Assembly: GCA_011523705.1 (NCBI GenBank)
Contig: WTGC01000064.1
Span: 1 to 50,142, forward strand
Source of the DNA: Chloroflexota bacterium
GTDB taxonomy: Bacteria; Chloroflexota; Anaerolineae; Aggregatilineales; Phototrophicaceae
Direction: 5' to 3'
DNA length: 50,142 nt
This document shows, one piece after another, positions 41,840 to 50,089 of the stretch. Below the pieces are notes generated by a model. It ran no database searches and was not told the origin of the DNA. It saw only the letters and a program-made list of their open reading frames with translations. The translations under genes and the position numbers were made by a program. Position 1 is the stretch's first letter; the number at the start of each line of letters is the position of its first letter.

Positions 41840-43252
41840 CTAGTTGATGATGTCGGCGCCACCGAGATAAGGCCGCAGCGCATCCGGAATCACGATGCTG
41901 CCATCGGAGCGCTGGTAATTCTCCATGATGGCGATCATTACCCGCGGCGTCGCCAGACCGCTGCCGTTGAGCGTGTGCAGGTAACGCGTCTTGCGCGTCC
42001 CGCTCGGATAATAGCGCAGCATCGCCCGCCGCGCTTGAAAGTCTTCGGTATTGCTGCAGGAACTGACCTCGAGCCACTCGCCGCAGCCGGGCGCCCACAT
42101 CTCGATATCGTACTTCTTGGTCGCGCTGAAGCCGAGGTCACCGGTCACAATCTCCAGCCGGCGATAGGGGATCTCCAGCTTGGCGCAGATTTTCTCAGCG
42201 TGCTCAGTGATATTTTCCAACTCGTCATAGCTGGCGTCGGGCGTCGTAAATGTGAACATCTCGACTTTCTCGAATTGATGCACGCGCTTGATGCCGCGCA
42301 CATCGCGCCCGGCGCTGGCTTTCTCGCTGCGGAAGCAAGGACTATGGGCGATATAACGCAAGGGCAAATCAGCTTCTTCCAGAATTTCATCGCGATGCAA
42401 ATTGGCGATCCCGACTTCCGCTGTCGGTATCAAATACTTCCCGTCATCAGCCAGCGCGAAAACGGTGTCCTGGAATTTGGGGAATTGGGCCGCGCCATAG
42501 AGCATCTCGCCATGCACGATGTAAGGAACGTAAACCTCGGTGAAGCCGTTGTCCCGCGCCTCGTCAAGAAAGAAGCTGATCAGCGCCCGCTGCAAACGCG
42601 CGCCCCAGCCTTTGAGTGTGTAGTAGCGGCTGCCGGCCAGCTTGACGCCTCGCTCGAAGTCGATAATGTCCAACGCCGGACCCAGCTCCCAATGCGGCTT
42701 GGGCTCGAAATCGAATTCGCGCAAGCTGCCTTGCATTTGTCCGGGGATATTGTCGTCATCGCTTTCGGCTACTGGCACGCTCGCATGCGGCAGGTTGGGA
42801 ATCCAAAGCATGTTCTCACGCAGCTGGGCTTCGATCCCGTCGATCTGCTGGAAGCCGTCGTCGATCGCGTCGCCCATTTTGCGCAATTCGCCGATTAACG
42901 CGTCGAAGGCTGCTTTGGAATCTGCATTCTCGTCGCGAGCAGCTGGCAGGGAGCCGTCCAATAATCGACCAGCGCCTTCATAGTCGCTTGCGCTGAGGGC
43001 GGCCGCGGCTAGCTGAGCGCGATTCGCTTTTTCAGCATCGGACATTGCCTTGTCGCCGCGCAGCTTGCCCATCGCGCGATTGAGCCTGTTGCGCGCCGCC
43101 TGCGCCGTTTCGATGCGCGTCCGGGTTTCGCGCCGCAGCGCATCCAATTCAACGATGGCGTCAATCCGAGCGAGCGCGCCCTCATCGTTCAGTTTCTCAA
43201 TCTGTTCCTTAACCCAATCCGGCTTTGCGCGAATTAGCGCTATGTCGAGCAT
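41840..43252 (-). CDS. serS: Seryl-tRNA synthetase
   Basis: 470-residue class II synthetase. The N-terminal coiled-coil arm spans roughly residues 27-148, about 34 residues longer than in E. coli. The catalytic domain has IPTAEV (275-280), motif 2 around CFRSEKASAGRDVRG (306-320) and motif 3 GSGLATPR (430-437). It charges tRNA-Ser, whose long variable arm is read by the coiled coil. AGGAG lies 11 nt before ATG 43252. It is the last gene of a lysS-small ORF-serS run on the minus strand. Confidence 0.96.
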   Translation of the reverse strand: MLDIALIRAKPDWVKEQIEKLNDEGALARIDAIVELDALRRETRTRIETAQAARNRLNRAMGKLRGDKAMSDAEKANRAQLAAAALSASDYEGAGRLLDGSLPAARDENADSKAAFDALIGELRKMGDAIDDGFQQIDGIEAQLRENMLWIPNLPHASVPVAESDDDNIPGQMQGSLREFDFEPKPHWELGPALDIIDFERGVKLAGSRYYTLKGWGARLQRALISFFLDEARDNGFTEVYVPYIVHGEMLYGAAQFPKFQDTVFALADDGKYLIPTAEVGIANLHRDEILEEADLPLRYIAHSPCFRSEKASAGRDVRGIKRVHQFEKVEMFTFTTPDASYDELENITEHAEKICAKLEIPYRRLEIVTGDLGFSATKKYDIEMWAPGCGEWLEVSSCSNTEDFQARRAMLRYYPSGTRKTRYLHTLNGSGLATPRVMIAIMENYQRSDGSIVIPDALRPYLGGADIIN

Positions 43253-43363
43253 CGTTGTCTATTCTCCTGGGATATTCGTTCATTCGTGGAATACACGGTA
43301 TTGTGCTGATGCCATTTGTCGCAGACGAACGTGTTTCATGCCTGCTCACTACGGCGCCGCATT

Positions 43364-43555
43364 CTAGGAGTCGCTGGATGGCGCGGACGACGACAGCGAT
43401 GATTCCTGCGCGGCTCGGGCTGATGCTGGCGCGTCCTCCGGCAAAGAACCGGAAATGTCCCGGCGGAAGCGGCGCGCGGCGATAAGCAAGCCTAGCGCGA
43501 TGTTGATGATGATGATCGCGTCAAAGACTTCGGGCGTGAGGAATTCGAGATACAT
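43364..43555 (-). CDS. Small single-pass membrane protein, unknown
   Basis: 63-residue ORF with one hydrophobic helix (about residues 9-25, core DAIIIINIALGLLIAA) followed directly by a basic cluster RRFRRD and a Ser/Ala/Asp-rich soluble tail, consistent with N-out, C-in topology. I do not recognise a family. ATG 43555 has no visible Shine-Dalgarno. It lies between lysS (48 bases away) and serS (111 bases). The sharp hydrophobic-then-basic pattern argues for a real gene, but conservation is untested. Confidence 0.5.
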   Translation of the reverse strand: MYLEFLTPEVFDAIIIINIALGLLIAARRFRRDISGSLPEDAPASARAAQESSLSSSAPSSDS

Positions 43556-43603
43556 AGGCAATTCGGTTCACACTGTCATTTCGGGCGGTGCTGTCTGCAG
43601 CGC

Positions 43604-45472
43604 TCACGCTTCGCTGAGCGACATCCAGAAATCGGCGGCTGAGACCTCTGTCAAGTCGTCATCAACACGGTAAAGCGCCTCGTCCGTCATCACGTAGAGT
43701 TCGCCAGCAAATGCCTTGCGCAGGTTCCGCAGCTGCGGCCGCGCGCCCTCAAGCGCATTGGCCAATCGAAACTCGATGCCAACGTTGGGCGCGGGCAGAT
43801 GGAGCGCGATCCGCCGCTTTGTGCCGGCCAGTTGATGATCCAGCCGGTATTCATATCCCCTGACCGCGGCCTCAAGCATGAACTGGCCGCGCAGATCAGC
43901 CTCGGTCAGCTGCTGCGAGCGCAAATGCGGGTAGAGCAGCACATCGCGTATGCTGGTCTGGTCGGTCAGCAGCATCACCATACGATCGACGCCGCTGCCG
44001 AACCCGCCGCTGGGCGGCATGCCATAGCGCATTGCTCTCAGATAATCTTCGTCGAGCGGCGTAGTCTCGTCGGCTTCTTCGGCGTAGAGCCGCTTCATAT
44101 CGACGAATCGCTCTTGCTGATCGCGCGGATCGTTGAGCTCAGTGAAGGCGTTGCCCATCTCCATGCCGGCGATGAAAAACTCGAAACGCTCGGTGTGGCT
44201 TTCTATATAGCGCCGCTCCTTGTCGTCAGCGCTCGCCGGCTCACCTTGAATGCGCTTGGCGAAGGGCGACATATCCCGCGGATAATCTTTGATGATGGTC
44301 GGCTGTATCAAATTTGGCTCGATATAGTGGCCCAGGATATGTTCGACGATCATGCGGCCCCAGGTATCGCTCGGGTCCAGTCCCTCGGCCAGACCGCGCG
44401 AATCCAGGTAGGCGTAGAGCGTATCGCTAGTAGGGTAATCCATATAATCGAATCCGAGCAACTCCTGCGCCGCGTCGCGGATGCTGATTCGCTTCCAGGG
44501 CGGCGCCAGATTGATCGTCTGCCCTTGATAAGTGATTTCCGCCGACCCGGTCACCTGCTCAGCAACATAAGCAAACATTCGCTCGGTGATGTCCATCACG
44601 CCCAGGTAGTCGATGTAAGCTTTGTAGAATTCCAGCATGGTGAATTCGGTATTGTGCTTGTAGCTGACGCCTTCGTTGCGGAAGTCGCGCCCGATCTCGT
44701 ACACGGCGTCGTATCCGCCAACCAGCAACCGCTTCAGATATAGCTCGAAGCTGATGCGCAGATACAGATCTTGATGCAGCTGATTATGGTGCGTGCTAAA
44801 GGGACGGGCGGCCGCGCCACCGTAGAGCGGCTGCAAGACCGGCGTCTCCACTTCCAGCATGCCTTCGCCATCGAGAAAATCGCGCAGCGCTTTAATGGTG
44901 CGCGCGCGCCGGATGAAGATCTCGCGGACGGATTTGTTCACCGCTAAATCGGCGTAGCGCTGACGGTAGCGGCTTTCCGTGTCTTTGAATTCTCCATATT
45001 CGACGACCGCCCCGTCGACGAGGCGCTGCTCCTTCACCACCGGCAGCGGACTGAGCGCCTTGCTTAGCAAACGAAGCTCGTCGACATTCACGCTGACTTC
45101 GCCGGTTCTCGTCCGCATCATCGTGCCGCTGGCTTGGACGAAATCATCGATGTCAATCAGCTTGCGGCGAATCAATTCGTAGCTGTCTTCTCCCAGCGCG
45201 TTGATGCGCAGAAAGAGTTGCACGCGGCCGCTTTCGTCTTCAATATGGGCGAAGGAAACTTTGCCTTTGCTATTCAAGCGGCGGATGCGGCCCGTGACGG
45301 TCACGGCGATATCGTCATCACCGGCGTCAGCCTCCGATCGCAGGAAGAGCCCGACCGCTTCGGCGATCCGATGGCTGCGTTCGACGCGCGCGGGATATAG
45401 CTCAATGCCCCTGTCTTGAAGGCGCTCCGCCTTTTCCAGGCGCTCAAGTTCCAGTTTTGTCGGCTGCCACAT
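43604..45472 (-). CDS. lysS: Lysyl-tRNA synthetase, class II, with C-terminal extension
   Basis: 622 residues versus about 500 in the family. The N-terminal OB-fold anticodon-binding domain includes VTVTGRIRRLNSKGKVSFAHI. The catalytic core has motif 2 YEIGRDFRNEGVSYKHNTEF, then EFYKAY, and motif 3 GSGVDRMVMLL (about 492-502), ending RDVLLYPHLR near 518. Residues 519-622 form an extra domain beginning SQQLTEADLRGQFM and ending ADFWMSLSEA, which I do not recognise. ATG 45472 is preferred; earlier in-frame starts add a tail lying in the structured leader. AGAAGAG is 10 nt upstream. Confidence 0.95.
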   Translation of the reverse strand: MWQPTKLELERLEKAERLQDRGIELYPARVERSHRIAEAVGLFLRSEADAGDDDIAVTVTGRIRRLNSKGKVSFAHIEDESGRVQLFLRINALGEDSYELIRRKLIDIDDFVQASGTMMRTRTGEVSVNVDELRLLSKALSPLPVVKEQRLVDGAVVEYGEFKDTESRYRQRYADLAVNKSVREIFIRRARTIKALRDFLDGEGMLEVETPVLQPLYGGAAARPFSTHHNQLHQDLYLRISFELYLKRLLVGGYDAVYEIGRDFRNEGVSYKHNTEFTMLEFYKAYIDYLGVMDITERMFAYVAEQVTGSAEITYQGQTINLAPPWKRISIRDAAQELLGFDYMDYPTSDTLYAYLDSRGLAEGLDPSDTWGRMIVEHILGHYIEPNLIQPTIIKDYPRDMSPFAKRIQGEPASADDKERRYIESHTERFEFFIAGMEMGNAFTELNDPRDQQERFVDMKRLYAEEADETTPLDEDYLRAMRYGMPPSGGFGSGVDRMVMLLTDQTSIRDVLLYPHLRSQQLTEADLRGQFMLEAAVRGYEYRLDHQLAGTKRRIALHLPAPNVGIEFRLANALEGARPQLRNLRKAFAGELYVMTDEALYRVDDDLTEVSAADFWMSLSEA

Positions 45473-45516
45473 GCCAAATGCACTCTTCTGACCGTTGCCC
45501 GCTCGCCTCGGATTCA

Positions 45517-45582
45517 GCCAGCCGCTGGCGACATTGATTGGCGCGCGACGACCGGCAAATGGAAAGCGGGCGGGCGCCCGCT
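45517..45582 (-). promoter_or_regulatory. Structured leader of lysS
   Basis: Within the ~140-nt predicted leader, AGCGGGC/GCCCGCT with a 4-base loop (45565-45582) and the near-palindrome GCCAGCGGCTGGC (45517-45529) can both fold. I looked for T-box conserved elements and did not find them. Regulation of lysS by leader folding is possible but unproven. Confidence 0.35.
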
Positions 45583-45619
45583 CTCGATGACTTCTCCCAA
45601 GGTTTAACCCCACGAGAAT

Positions 45620-45649
45620 ATTATAGATTGGCGCGCAAATACAGGTCGA
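45620..45649 (-). promoter_or_regulatory. Promoter of lysS
   Basis: On the minus strand TCGACC (45649-45644), 18 nt, TATAAT (45625-45620). The predicted start near 45613 gives a leader of about 140 nt before ATG 45472. It is divergent from the MFS promoter 33 bases away. Confidence 0.5.
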
Positions 45650-45681
45650 ATCACGCCAGCCAAATTGACCCAGATTCGCGC

Positions 45682-45709
45682 TTGAATTCGAGTTGAACTA
45701 TTGTATCCT
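45682..45709 (+). promoter_or_regulatory. Promoter of the first MFS gene
   Basis: TTGAAT (45682-45687), 16 nt, TATCCT (45704-45709). The predicted start near 45716 lies about 33 nt before GTG 45749, which itself has AGGGAG 9 nt upstream. Confidence 0.4.
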
Positions 45710-45748
45710 AGCCGAATTTGCAAAAAATATTGCAGGGAGCGGGCCTTC

Positions 45749-47020
45749 GTGCAAGACGCTGAGGAATCACAGCCTCCCAATCGCTGGTTCGTCACGCTCA
45801 TTGTCGTATCACTGGCGCAGGCGCTTGGCACCGGCGGCATTTCCCTCGTATATCCATTTCTGCCTCTATATGTTCAGACACTTAGAGACGCTCACTTCAT
45901 CAGCCCGGAATTGCTGGCGGGTTTGGTGATTGGCGCGCCGCCTTTGGTGGCTTCGCTGGCTATGCCCTTTTGGGGCCGATTGGCTGATCAATACGGACGC
46001 AAGAAGATGGTCATGCGGGCGCTCTTCGGCGCCGCGATCGTTCTGCTTTTGATGGGCTTCGCCGAGACCGCGTTGGCGCTCATCGCCTTGCGGGCGCTGC
46101 AAGGTTTGACCAGCGGGATTATCGCTTCGAGCATGGCGTTAGTCGCTGGCGAGACGCCGCGCGAACGGATCGGATTCGCGCTCGGCACGCTGCAGGTGGG
46201 CTTATTCGGCGGCGCCGCCATCGGTCCTCTTGTCGGCGGCATCCTGGCGGAGAGATTTGGCTTTCAGCTTCCGTTCCTCTTTACATCGGTGATGCTCGTG
46301 CTGGCCGGTTTGCTGGTCACGCTGGCTGTCCGTGAGTCTTACGTGCCCGCGGCTGACAAGCGACTTGACCTCAATCCCTGGACGATGATGCGCGCCTGGG
46401 GCGGCATCCTGCGCACGCGCGGCGTGAAGACGGTCTATTCGCTGCGCTTCCTGAACGGCTTTGCCCAGCGCTCGGTCATGCCGATTGCTCCGCTCTTTGT
46501 CGCCGCTCTGATTCCGAGCGCCATCGCCGCCGGCGCAAGCAGCTACGCCGGCTTGGTGCTGACGGTGTCGTCCGTCGCTATCACCGCCGGCTCCTTTGTC
46601 TTCGGCTGGCTGGGCGACAAATGGGGTTACCGCAACGTGTTGATCCTGACAGCATGCCTGGCGATGGTGTTCTATATCCCGCAAGCGCTGGTCAGCAACG
46701 TCTATCAACTGCTCGTCTTGCAAGCGCTGGCTGGGATCGCGGCGGGCGGCGTCTTGTCTGCGCCGGCGGCTATGCTGGCGAAGTATACCGACCTGGGCGA
46801 TGAAGGCTCGGTCTATGGTCTCGATGCGTCTGTGTCTTCATTCGCCAATGGCATGGCGCCCATGACCGCCTCCGTCATCGCCGCCATGTTTGGCTTGCGG
46901 GCTGTCTTTGCCGCTGTCGCCCTCTATTACTGTCTCATCCTGCTCATCGGCGCGCGGCTCATGCGGAAACCCAAGCGCAAGCGCTTCCTGTTTTCCGTCG
47001 GCGCCGCGGCCGGCAGCTGA
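45749..47020 (+). CDS. MFS transporter, DHA1/TetA-like, first copy
   Basis: 423-residue major facilitator with twelve predicted helices. Motif A between TM2 and TM3 reads WGRLADQYGRKKMVMR; a second, weaker copy (GWLGDKWGYRN) lies between TM8 and TM9. The layout fits proton-coupled drug or metabolite efflux; substrate unknown. GTG 45749 is chosen because AGGGAG lies 9 nt upstream and the TTG at 45701 would overlap the -10 box. It is followed by a paralog after 83 bases. Confidence 0.9.
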   Translation: MQDAEESQPPNRWFVTLIVVSLAQALGTGGISLVYPFLPLYVQTLRDAHFISPELLAGLVIGAPPLVASLAMPFWGRLADQYGRKKMVMRALFGAAIVLLLMGFAETALALIALRALQGLTSGIIASSMALVAGETPRERIGFALGTLQVGLFGGAAIGPLVGGILAERFGFQLPFLFTSVMLVLAGLLVTLAVRESYVPAADKRLDLNPWTMMRAWGGILRTRGVKTVYSLRFLNGFAQRSVMPIAPLFVAALIPSAIAAGASSYAGLVLTVSSVAITAGSFVFGWLGDKWGYRNVLILTACLAMVFYIPQALVSNVYQLLVLQALAGIAAGGVLSAPAAMLAKYTDLGDEGSVYGLDASVSSFANGMAPMTASVIAAMFGLRAVFAAVALYYCLILLIGARLMRKPKRKRFLFSVGAAAGS

Positions 47021-47103
47021 ATATGACGTCTTCGCAATTGGAATCGCCAGTGTGGTCTCAAGCAGCTTAGTCTTTACTAGCTCAGCAAACGGGTCCAAAT
47101 GAT

Positions 47104-48396
47104 ATGGCTAAAGTTCTTTCGGCGCAGGCTCACTCGTTCACCCGCGCTTTTGCCGTTCCGCATGGCTGGAAGCTGACGCTGAGCGTCGCCTTCATCGCGC
47201 AGGTCTTCTCCGCCGTCGGCCATTCGATGATGTTTCCCTTCTTGCCGCTGCATATTGAGACCCTGGGCACAACGACCGGCTTGAGCACGGAGTTGGCGGC
47301 CGGCTTGATCATATCGGTGCAGGGCTTCACCATGATGGTCACGGCGCCATTCTGGGGCGTCGCCGCTGATCGCTTCGGGCGCAAGAAGATGATCATGCGG
47401 GCGCTCTTCGGCGGCGCGATCACCATGGTGATGATGGGCTTCGCGCAGACGGCGGAGCAGTTGATCGTGATCCGCGCCATGCAAGGCTTGGTCACGGGAA
47501 CCGTGTCCGCCAATAACGCGCTGGTGGCGGCGGCGGCGCCGCGGCACCGCGTCGGCTTCGCGATGGGCACGCTTCAATTGGGCTTGTGGGCCGGCGTCGC
47601 CGTAGGACCGCTGATGGGCGGCATTCTCGCCGATCAGTTCGGCTATAACATGCCATACATGATCACCGCCGCGCTGCTGATGACCGGCGGTTTGGTCGTT
47701 TATTTCGGCGTCAGCGAACGTTTCAGCGCCTCGAAACAAGCAGTCGAATTTCGCCCAGTATCGCTGGCGCGGGGTTGGAAAGACATCCTCGGCACCTCCG
47801 GCGTGAGCCTGGCGCTGCTCATTCGCTTCCTGTCGGGCCTCGCGCGCACCATCATCGTGCCTATCGCGCCGCTATTCGTGGTTTCGCTGATCGCGCGCGA
47901 AACCGCTAACAGCAATACCTACGCGGGCTTGTTTATGGCGGTGTCGGCGGCTGCGTCCACCTTTGGCGCCGTCTGGCTGGGCAGCCTGGGCGACCGCATC
48001 AGTCACCGCAAAGTGCTCTACTGCTGTTCGCTGGCGGCCGCGATATTCTACCTGCCGCAAGCGCTGGTCGCCGATATTTGGCAGTTGCTAATCTTGCAGG
48101 CCTTGGCGGGAATCGCTGCTGGCGGCCTAGTGGCTTCGCCCAGCGCCTTGCTCTCGCGTTATGCTGGCACCGAGCGCGCTGGCGCCATCTATGGGCTGGA
48201 GAATTCGGTCATGTCCGGCTCACGTGCGGTTGCGCCGCTCTTTGGCGCGTCGATTGCCATTATGCTCGGCATGCGCGGCGTCTTCCTGGCGGCGGCCGTA
48301 GTCTTCGCCCTCATCGCGCTGACCGCCTGGTACTTGCTGCCTCAAGACGAGGTCGAGTCGGCTCGCCAGCGCTCGCCACGGCCGACTGCAGCCTGA
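47104..48396 (+). CDS. MFS transporter, DHA1/TetA-like, second copy
   Basis: 430-residue major facilitator paralogous to the upstream gene: both share FWG.(L/A)AD..GRKKM.MRALFG after TM2, GFA.GTLQ.GL at TM5, YLPQALV and (L/I)LQALAGIAAGG in the second half. Twelve helices are predicted. No clear Shine-Dalgarno precedes ATG 47104, and no convincing promoter was seen in the 83-base gap. Tandem MFS paralogs of this kind may form heteromers or have diverged in substrate; neither can be read from the sequence. Confidence 0.9.
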   Translation: MAKVLSAQAHSFTRAFAVPHGWKLTLSVAFIAQVFSAVGHSMMFPFLPLHIETLGTTTGLSTELAAGLIISVQGFTMMVTAPFWGVAADRFGRKKMIMRALFGGAITMVMMGFAQTAEQLIVIRAMQGLVTGTVSANNALVAAAAPRHRVGFAMGTLQLGLWAGVAVGPLMGGILADQFGYNMPYMITAALLMTGGLVVYFGVSERFSASKQAVEFRPVSLARGWKDILGTSGVSLALLIRFLSGLARTIIVPIAPLFVVSLIARETANSNTYAGLFMAVSAAASTFGAVWLGSLGDRISHRKVLYCCSLAAAIFYLPQALVADIWQLLILQALAGIAAGGLVASPSALLSRYAGTERAGAIYGLENSVMSGSRAVAPLFGASIAIMLGMRGVFLAAAVVFALIALTAWYLLPQDEVESARQRSPRPTAA

Positions 48397-48424
48397 ATTC
48401 ATTAGCCGCGCGAAAACTCCCCGC

Positions 48425-48452
48425 TTGCGGCGCGCCATCCGCGCAGTACAAT
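48425..48452 (+). promoter_or_regulatory. Promoter of the endonuclease III gene
   Basis: TTGCGG (48425-48430), 16 nt, TACAAT (48447-48452). The -10 ends 6 bases before ATG 48459, so transcription would begin at or next to the A of the start codon. Confidence 0.55.
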
Positions 48453-48458
48453 TGACGC

Positions 48459-49172
48459 ATGGCTCGCAAACGTGATCCGCTATCGAAAGTGGAGAATCTC
48501 GCCGGGCGCAAGGCAAAGTACGCGCCCATCGCCGCTGCCTTGACCGAGGTCTACGGGGAGTTGGATTGGTCGCGCAATCAAGATGGCATGGACGAACTGA
48601 TCAGTTGCATTCTGAGCCAAAGCACGAATGACATGAATCGCGACCGCGCCTTCGCCCGCTTGAAAGAGCGATTCCCCAATTGGCAGGCGGTGCGCTTTGC
48701 CGCCCTCGATGATCTAATAGACGCGGTTCGACCAGCCGGACTGGCGAATCAAAAGGCGCCGAGGATTCAAGAAGCGCTTGCGGTCATCTTCGAAAAGGCT
48801 GGCGAATACAGCATCGACTTTCTCAACGATTTGCCGCTGGATGAGGCGAAAGCGTGGCTGGTCTCGCTCAGAGGCATCGGACCGAAAACGGCGGCGATCG
48901 TCTTGTGTTTCGCTTATGGCCGCCCGGCATTCCCGGTCGACACCCATATTTTTCGCGTCTGCAAGCGCGTCGGCTTTCTGCCGGAGAAGCTGTCTGCCGA
49001 TGACGCCCATCCGGTGATGGAAGCCATCGCGCCGCCGGAAGACTATTATCAGTTTCATATTCAGGTGATTCAGCACGGGCGCGATACTTGCCACGCGCGC
49101 AAGCCAGCCTGCGAGCACTGTCCCATCAGCGGGCATTGCAACTACTACGCCAACGAGAGCCAGACCGCCTGA
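48459..49172 (+). CDS. nth: Endonuclease III-like DNA glycosylase/AP lyase
   Basis: 237-residue HhH-GPD protein of base excision repair. The helix-hairpin-helix LRGIGPKTA contains the catalytic Lys143; the catalytic Asp161 is in PVDTHIFRV. A [4Fe-4S] cluster motif C-x6-C-x2-C-x5-C uses C211, C218, C221 and C227. It removes oxidised pyrimidines, and the N-terminus has about 20 basic extra residues. No Shine-Dalgarno; the mRNA is predicted leaderless. Nth versus a close HhH-GPD relative cannot be fully separated. Confidence 0.88.
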   Translation: MARKRDPLSKVENLAGRKAKYAPIAAALTEVYGELDWSRNQDGMDELISCILSQSTNDMNRDRAFARLKERFPNWQAVRFAALDDLIDAVRPAGLANQKAPRIQEALAVIFEKAGEYSIDFLNDLPLDEAKAWLVSLRGIGPKTAAIVLCFAYGRPAFPVDTHIFRVCKRVGFLPEKLSADDAHPVMEAIAPPEDYYQFHIQVIQHGRDTCHARKPACEHCPISGHCNYYANESQTA

Positions 49173-49200
49173 GGCGCAGCCATTATACGACGAGGTCAGA

Positions 49201-49989
49201 TTGGCGACCGATATGCCAGCCGAAACCCATATTATCATCTCGCCTCATTTTGACGACGGCGTCTTCAGTTGTGGCGGCGCAGCCCGTCAATTGACGGCGG
49301 CCGGGCATTCGGTGCTCGTGATTACGATGATGGGTGGCCTTTTCGATGGCGAGTTGCCGCAGACGCCGATTCTGGCCGATCTGCACCGGCGTTGGGCGGC
49401 CGGCGTCGATCCCCTGCGCCAACGTCAGATCGAAGATGAACGCGCCTCAGGGGCGCTCGGCGTTGACTTCATGCACGTTCCGCTGCCGGATTGCGTCTAT
49501 CGTTTGGCTGGCGATATGGCGCTCTATCCATCGGAGGAGTCGCTCTTTGGCGCCGTGCATCCAGCAGATTACGCGCCGCGCCTGCTGAAGGGCATTCAGA
49601 TCCCGGAATTGGAGACGGCGACCAAGGTCTATCTGCCCCTGGGCGTCGGTCATCATGTGGATCACCAGATCGTGCGCGACTGGGGCATGACGCAGATGCT
49701 TGACGTGCCGGACCGGTCTGCGCTCCGCTTTTTTGTGGAGTTCCCATATTCAAAGGCGGATCGATCCACCGAGATGGCGCTGGGCGCGATTGACTTGCCG
49801 CTGGCGCCGGCCGATGTCAGCTTGAGCGAAGCCGAAATGAAGGCGAAAATCGCGGCGATCGCTTGCTATGAATCGCAGATCAGCACCTTTTGGGCGGACG
49901 AGGAGGCGATGGAGAGGGACGTGCGGCGCGCGTTCACCGACTTGGATACTGGCGCTTATGTCGAACGTTTCTGGAAAATCGCGACTTAA
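49201..49989 (+). CDS. PIG-L/LmbE family deacetylase
   Basis: 262-residue zinc-dependent N-deacetylase. The metal motif PHFDD (15-19) corresponds to the family (H/P)xDD, and HHVDH (151-155) supplies the third ligand. The family removes acetyl groups from GlcNAc conjugates (GlcNAc-PI, mycothiol and bacillithiol precursors, lincosamide intermediates). TTG 49201 has GAGG 5 nt upstream and is preferred; ATG 49213 is the alternative, 17 nt from that site. It follows nth by 28 bases. Substrate unknown. Confidence 0.88.
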   Translation: MATDMPAETHIIISPHFDDGVFSCGGAARQLTAAGHSVLVITMMGGLFDGELPQTPILADLHRRWAAGVDPLRQRQIEDERASGALGVDFMHVPLPDCVYRLAGDMALYPSEESLFGAVHPADYAPRLLKGIQIPELETATKVYLPLGVGHHVDHQIVRDWGMTQMLDVPDRSALRFFVEFPYSKADRSTEMALGAIDLPLAPADVSLSEAEMKAKIAAIACYESQISTFWADEEAMERDVRRAFTDLDTGAYVERFWKIAT

Positions 49990-50058
49990 AGCGAAAAGCC
50001 CGCTGCAATCCCGCATGAAGCAATACTCGGGCTGCCAACTTACCCCAAATGGCGATTT

Positions 50059-50088
50059 TAGCGCGGCCATTGAGATGAAGCCGCGCTA
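50059..50088. other. Hairpin immediately after the tRNA-Cys 3' end
   Basis: TAGCGCGGC (50059-50067) and GCCGCGCTA (50080-50088) form a perfect 9-bp stem with a 12-base loop, one base from the tRNA discriminator position. In tRNA (minus) orientation it is followed by AAAATCG, so there is no U-tract. It could stop or slow transcription, or mark the 3' processing point. Confidence 0.5.
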
Positions 50089-50089
50089 G

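Noticed and set aside
45473..45613. T-box riboswitch in the lysS leader
   Set aside because: I found hairpins but not the conserved T-box sequence or a terminator/antiterminator pair with a T-run.
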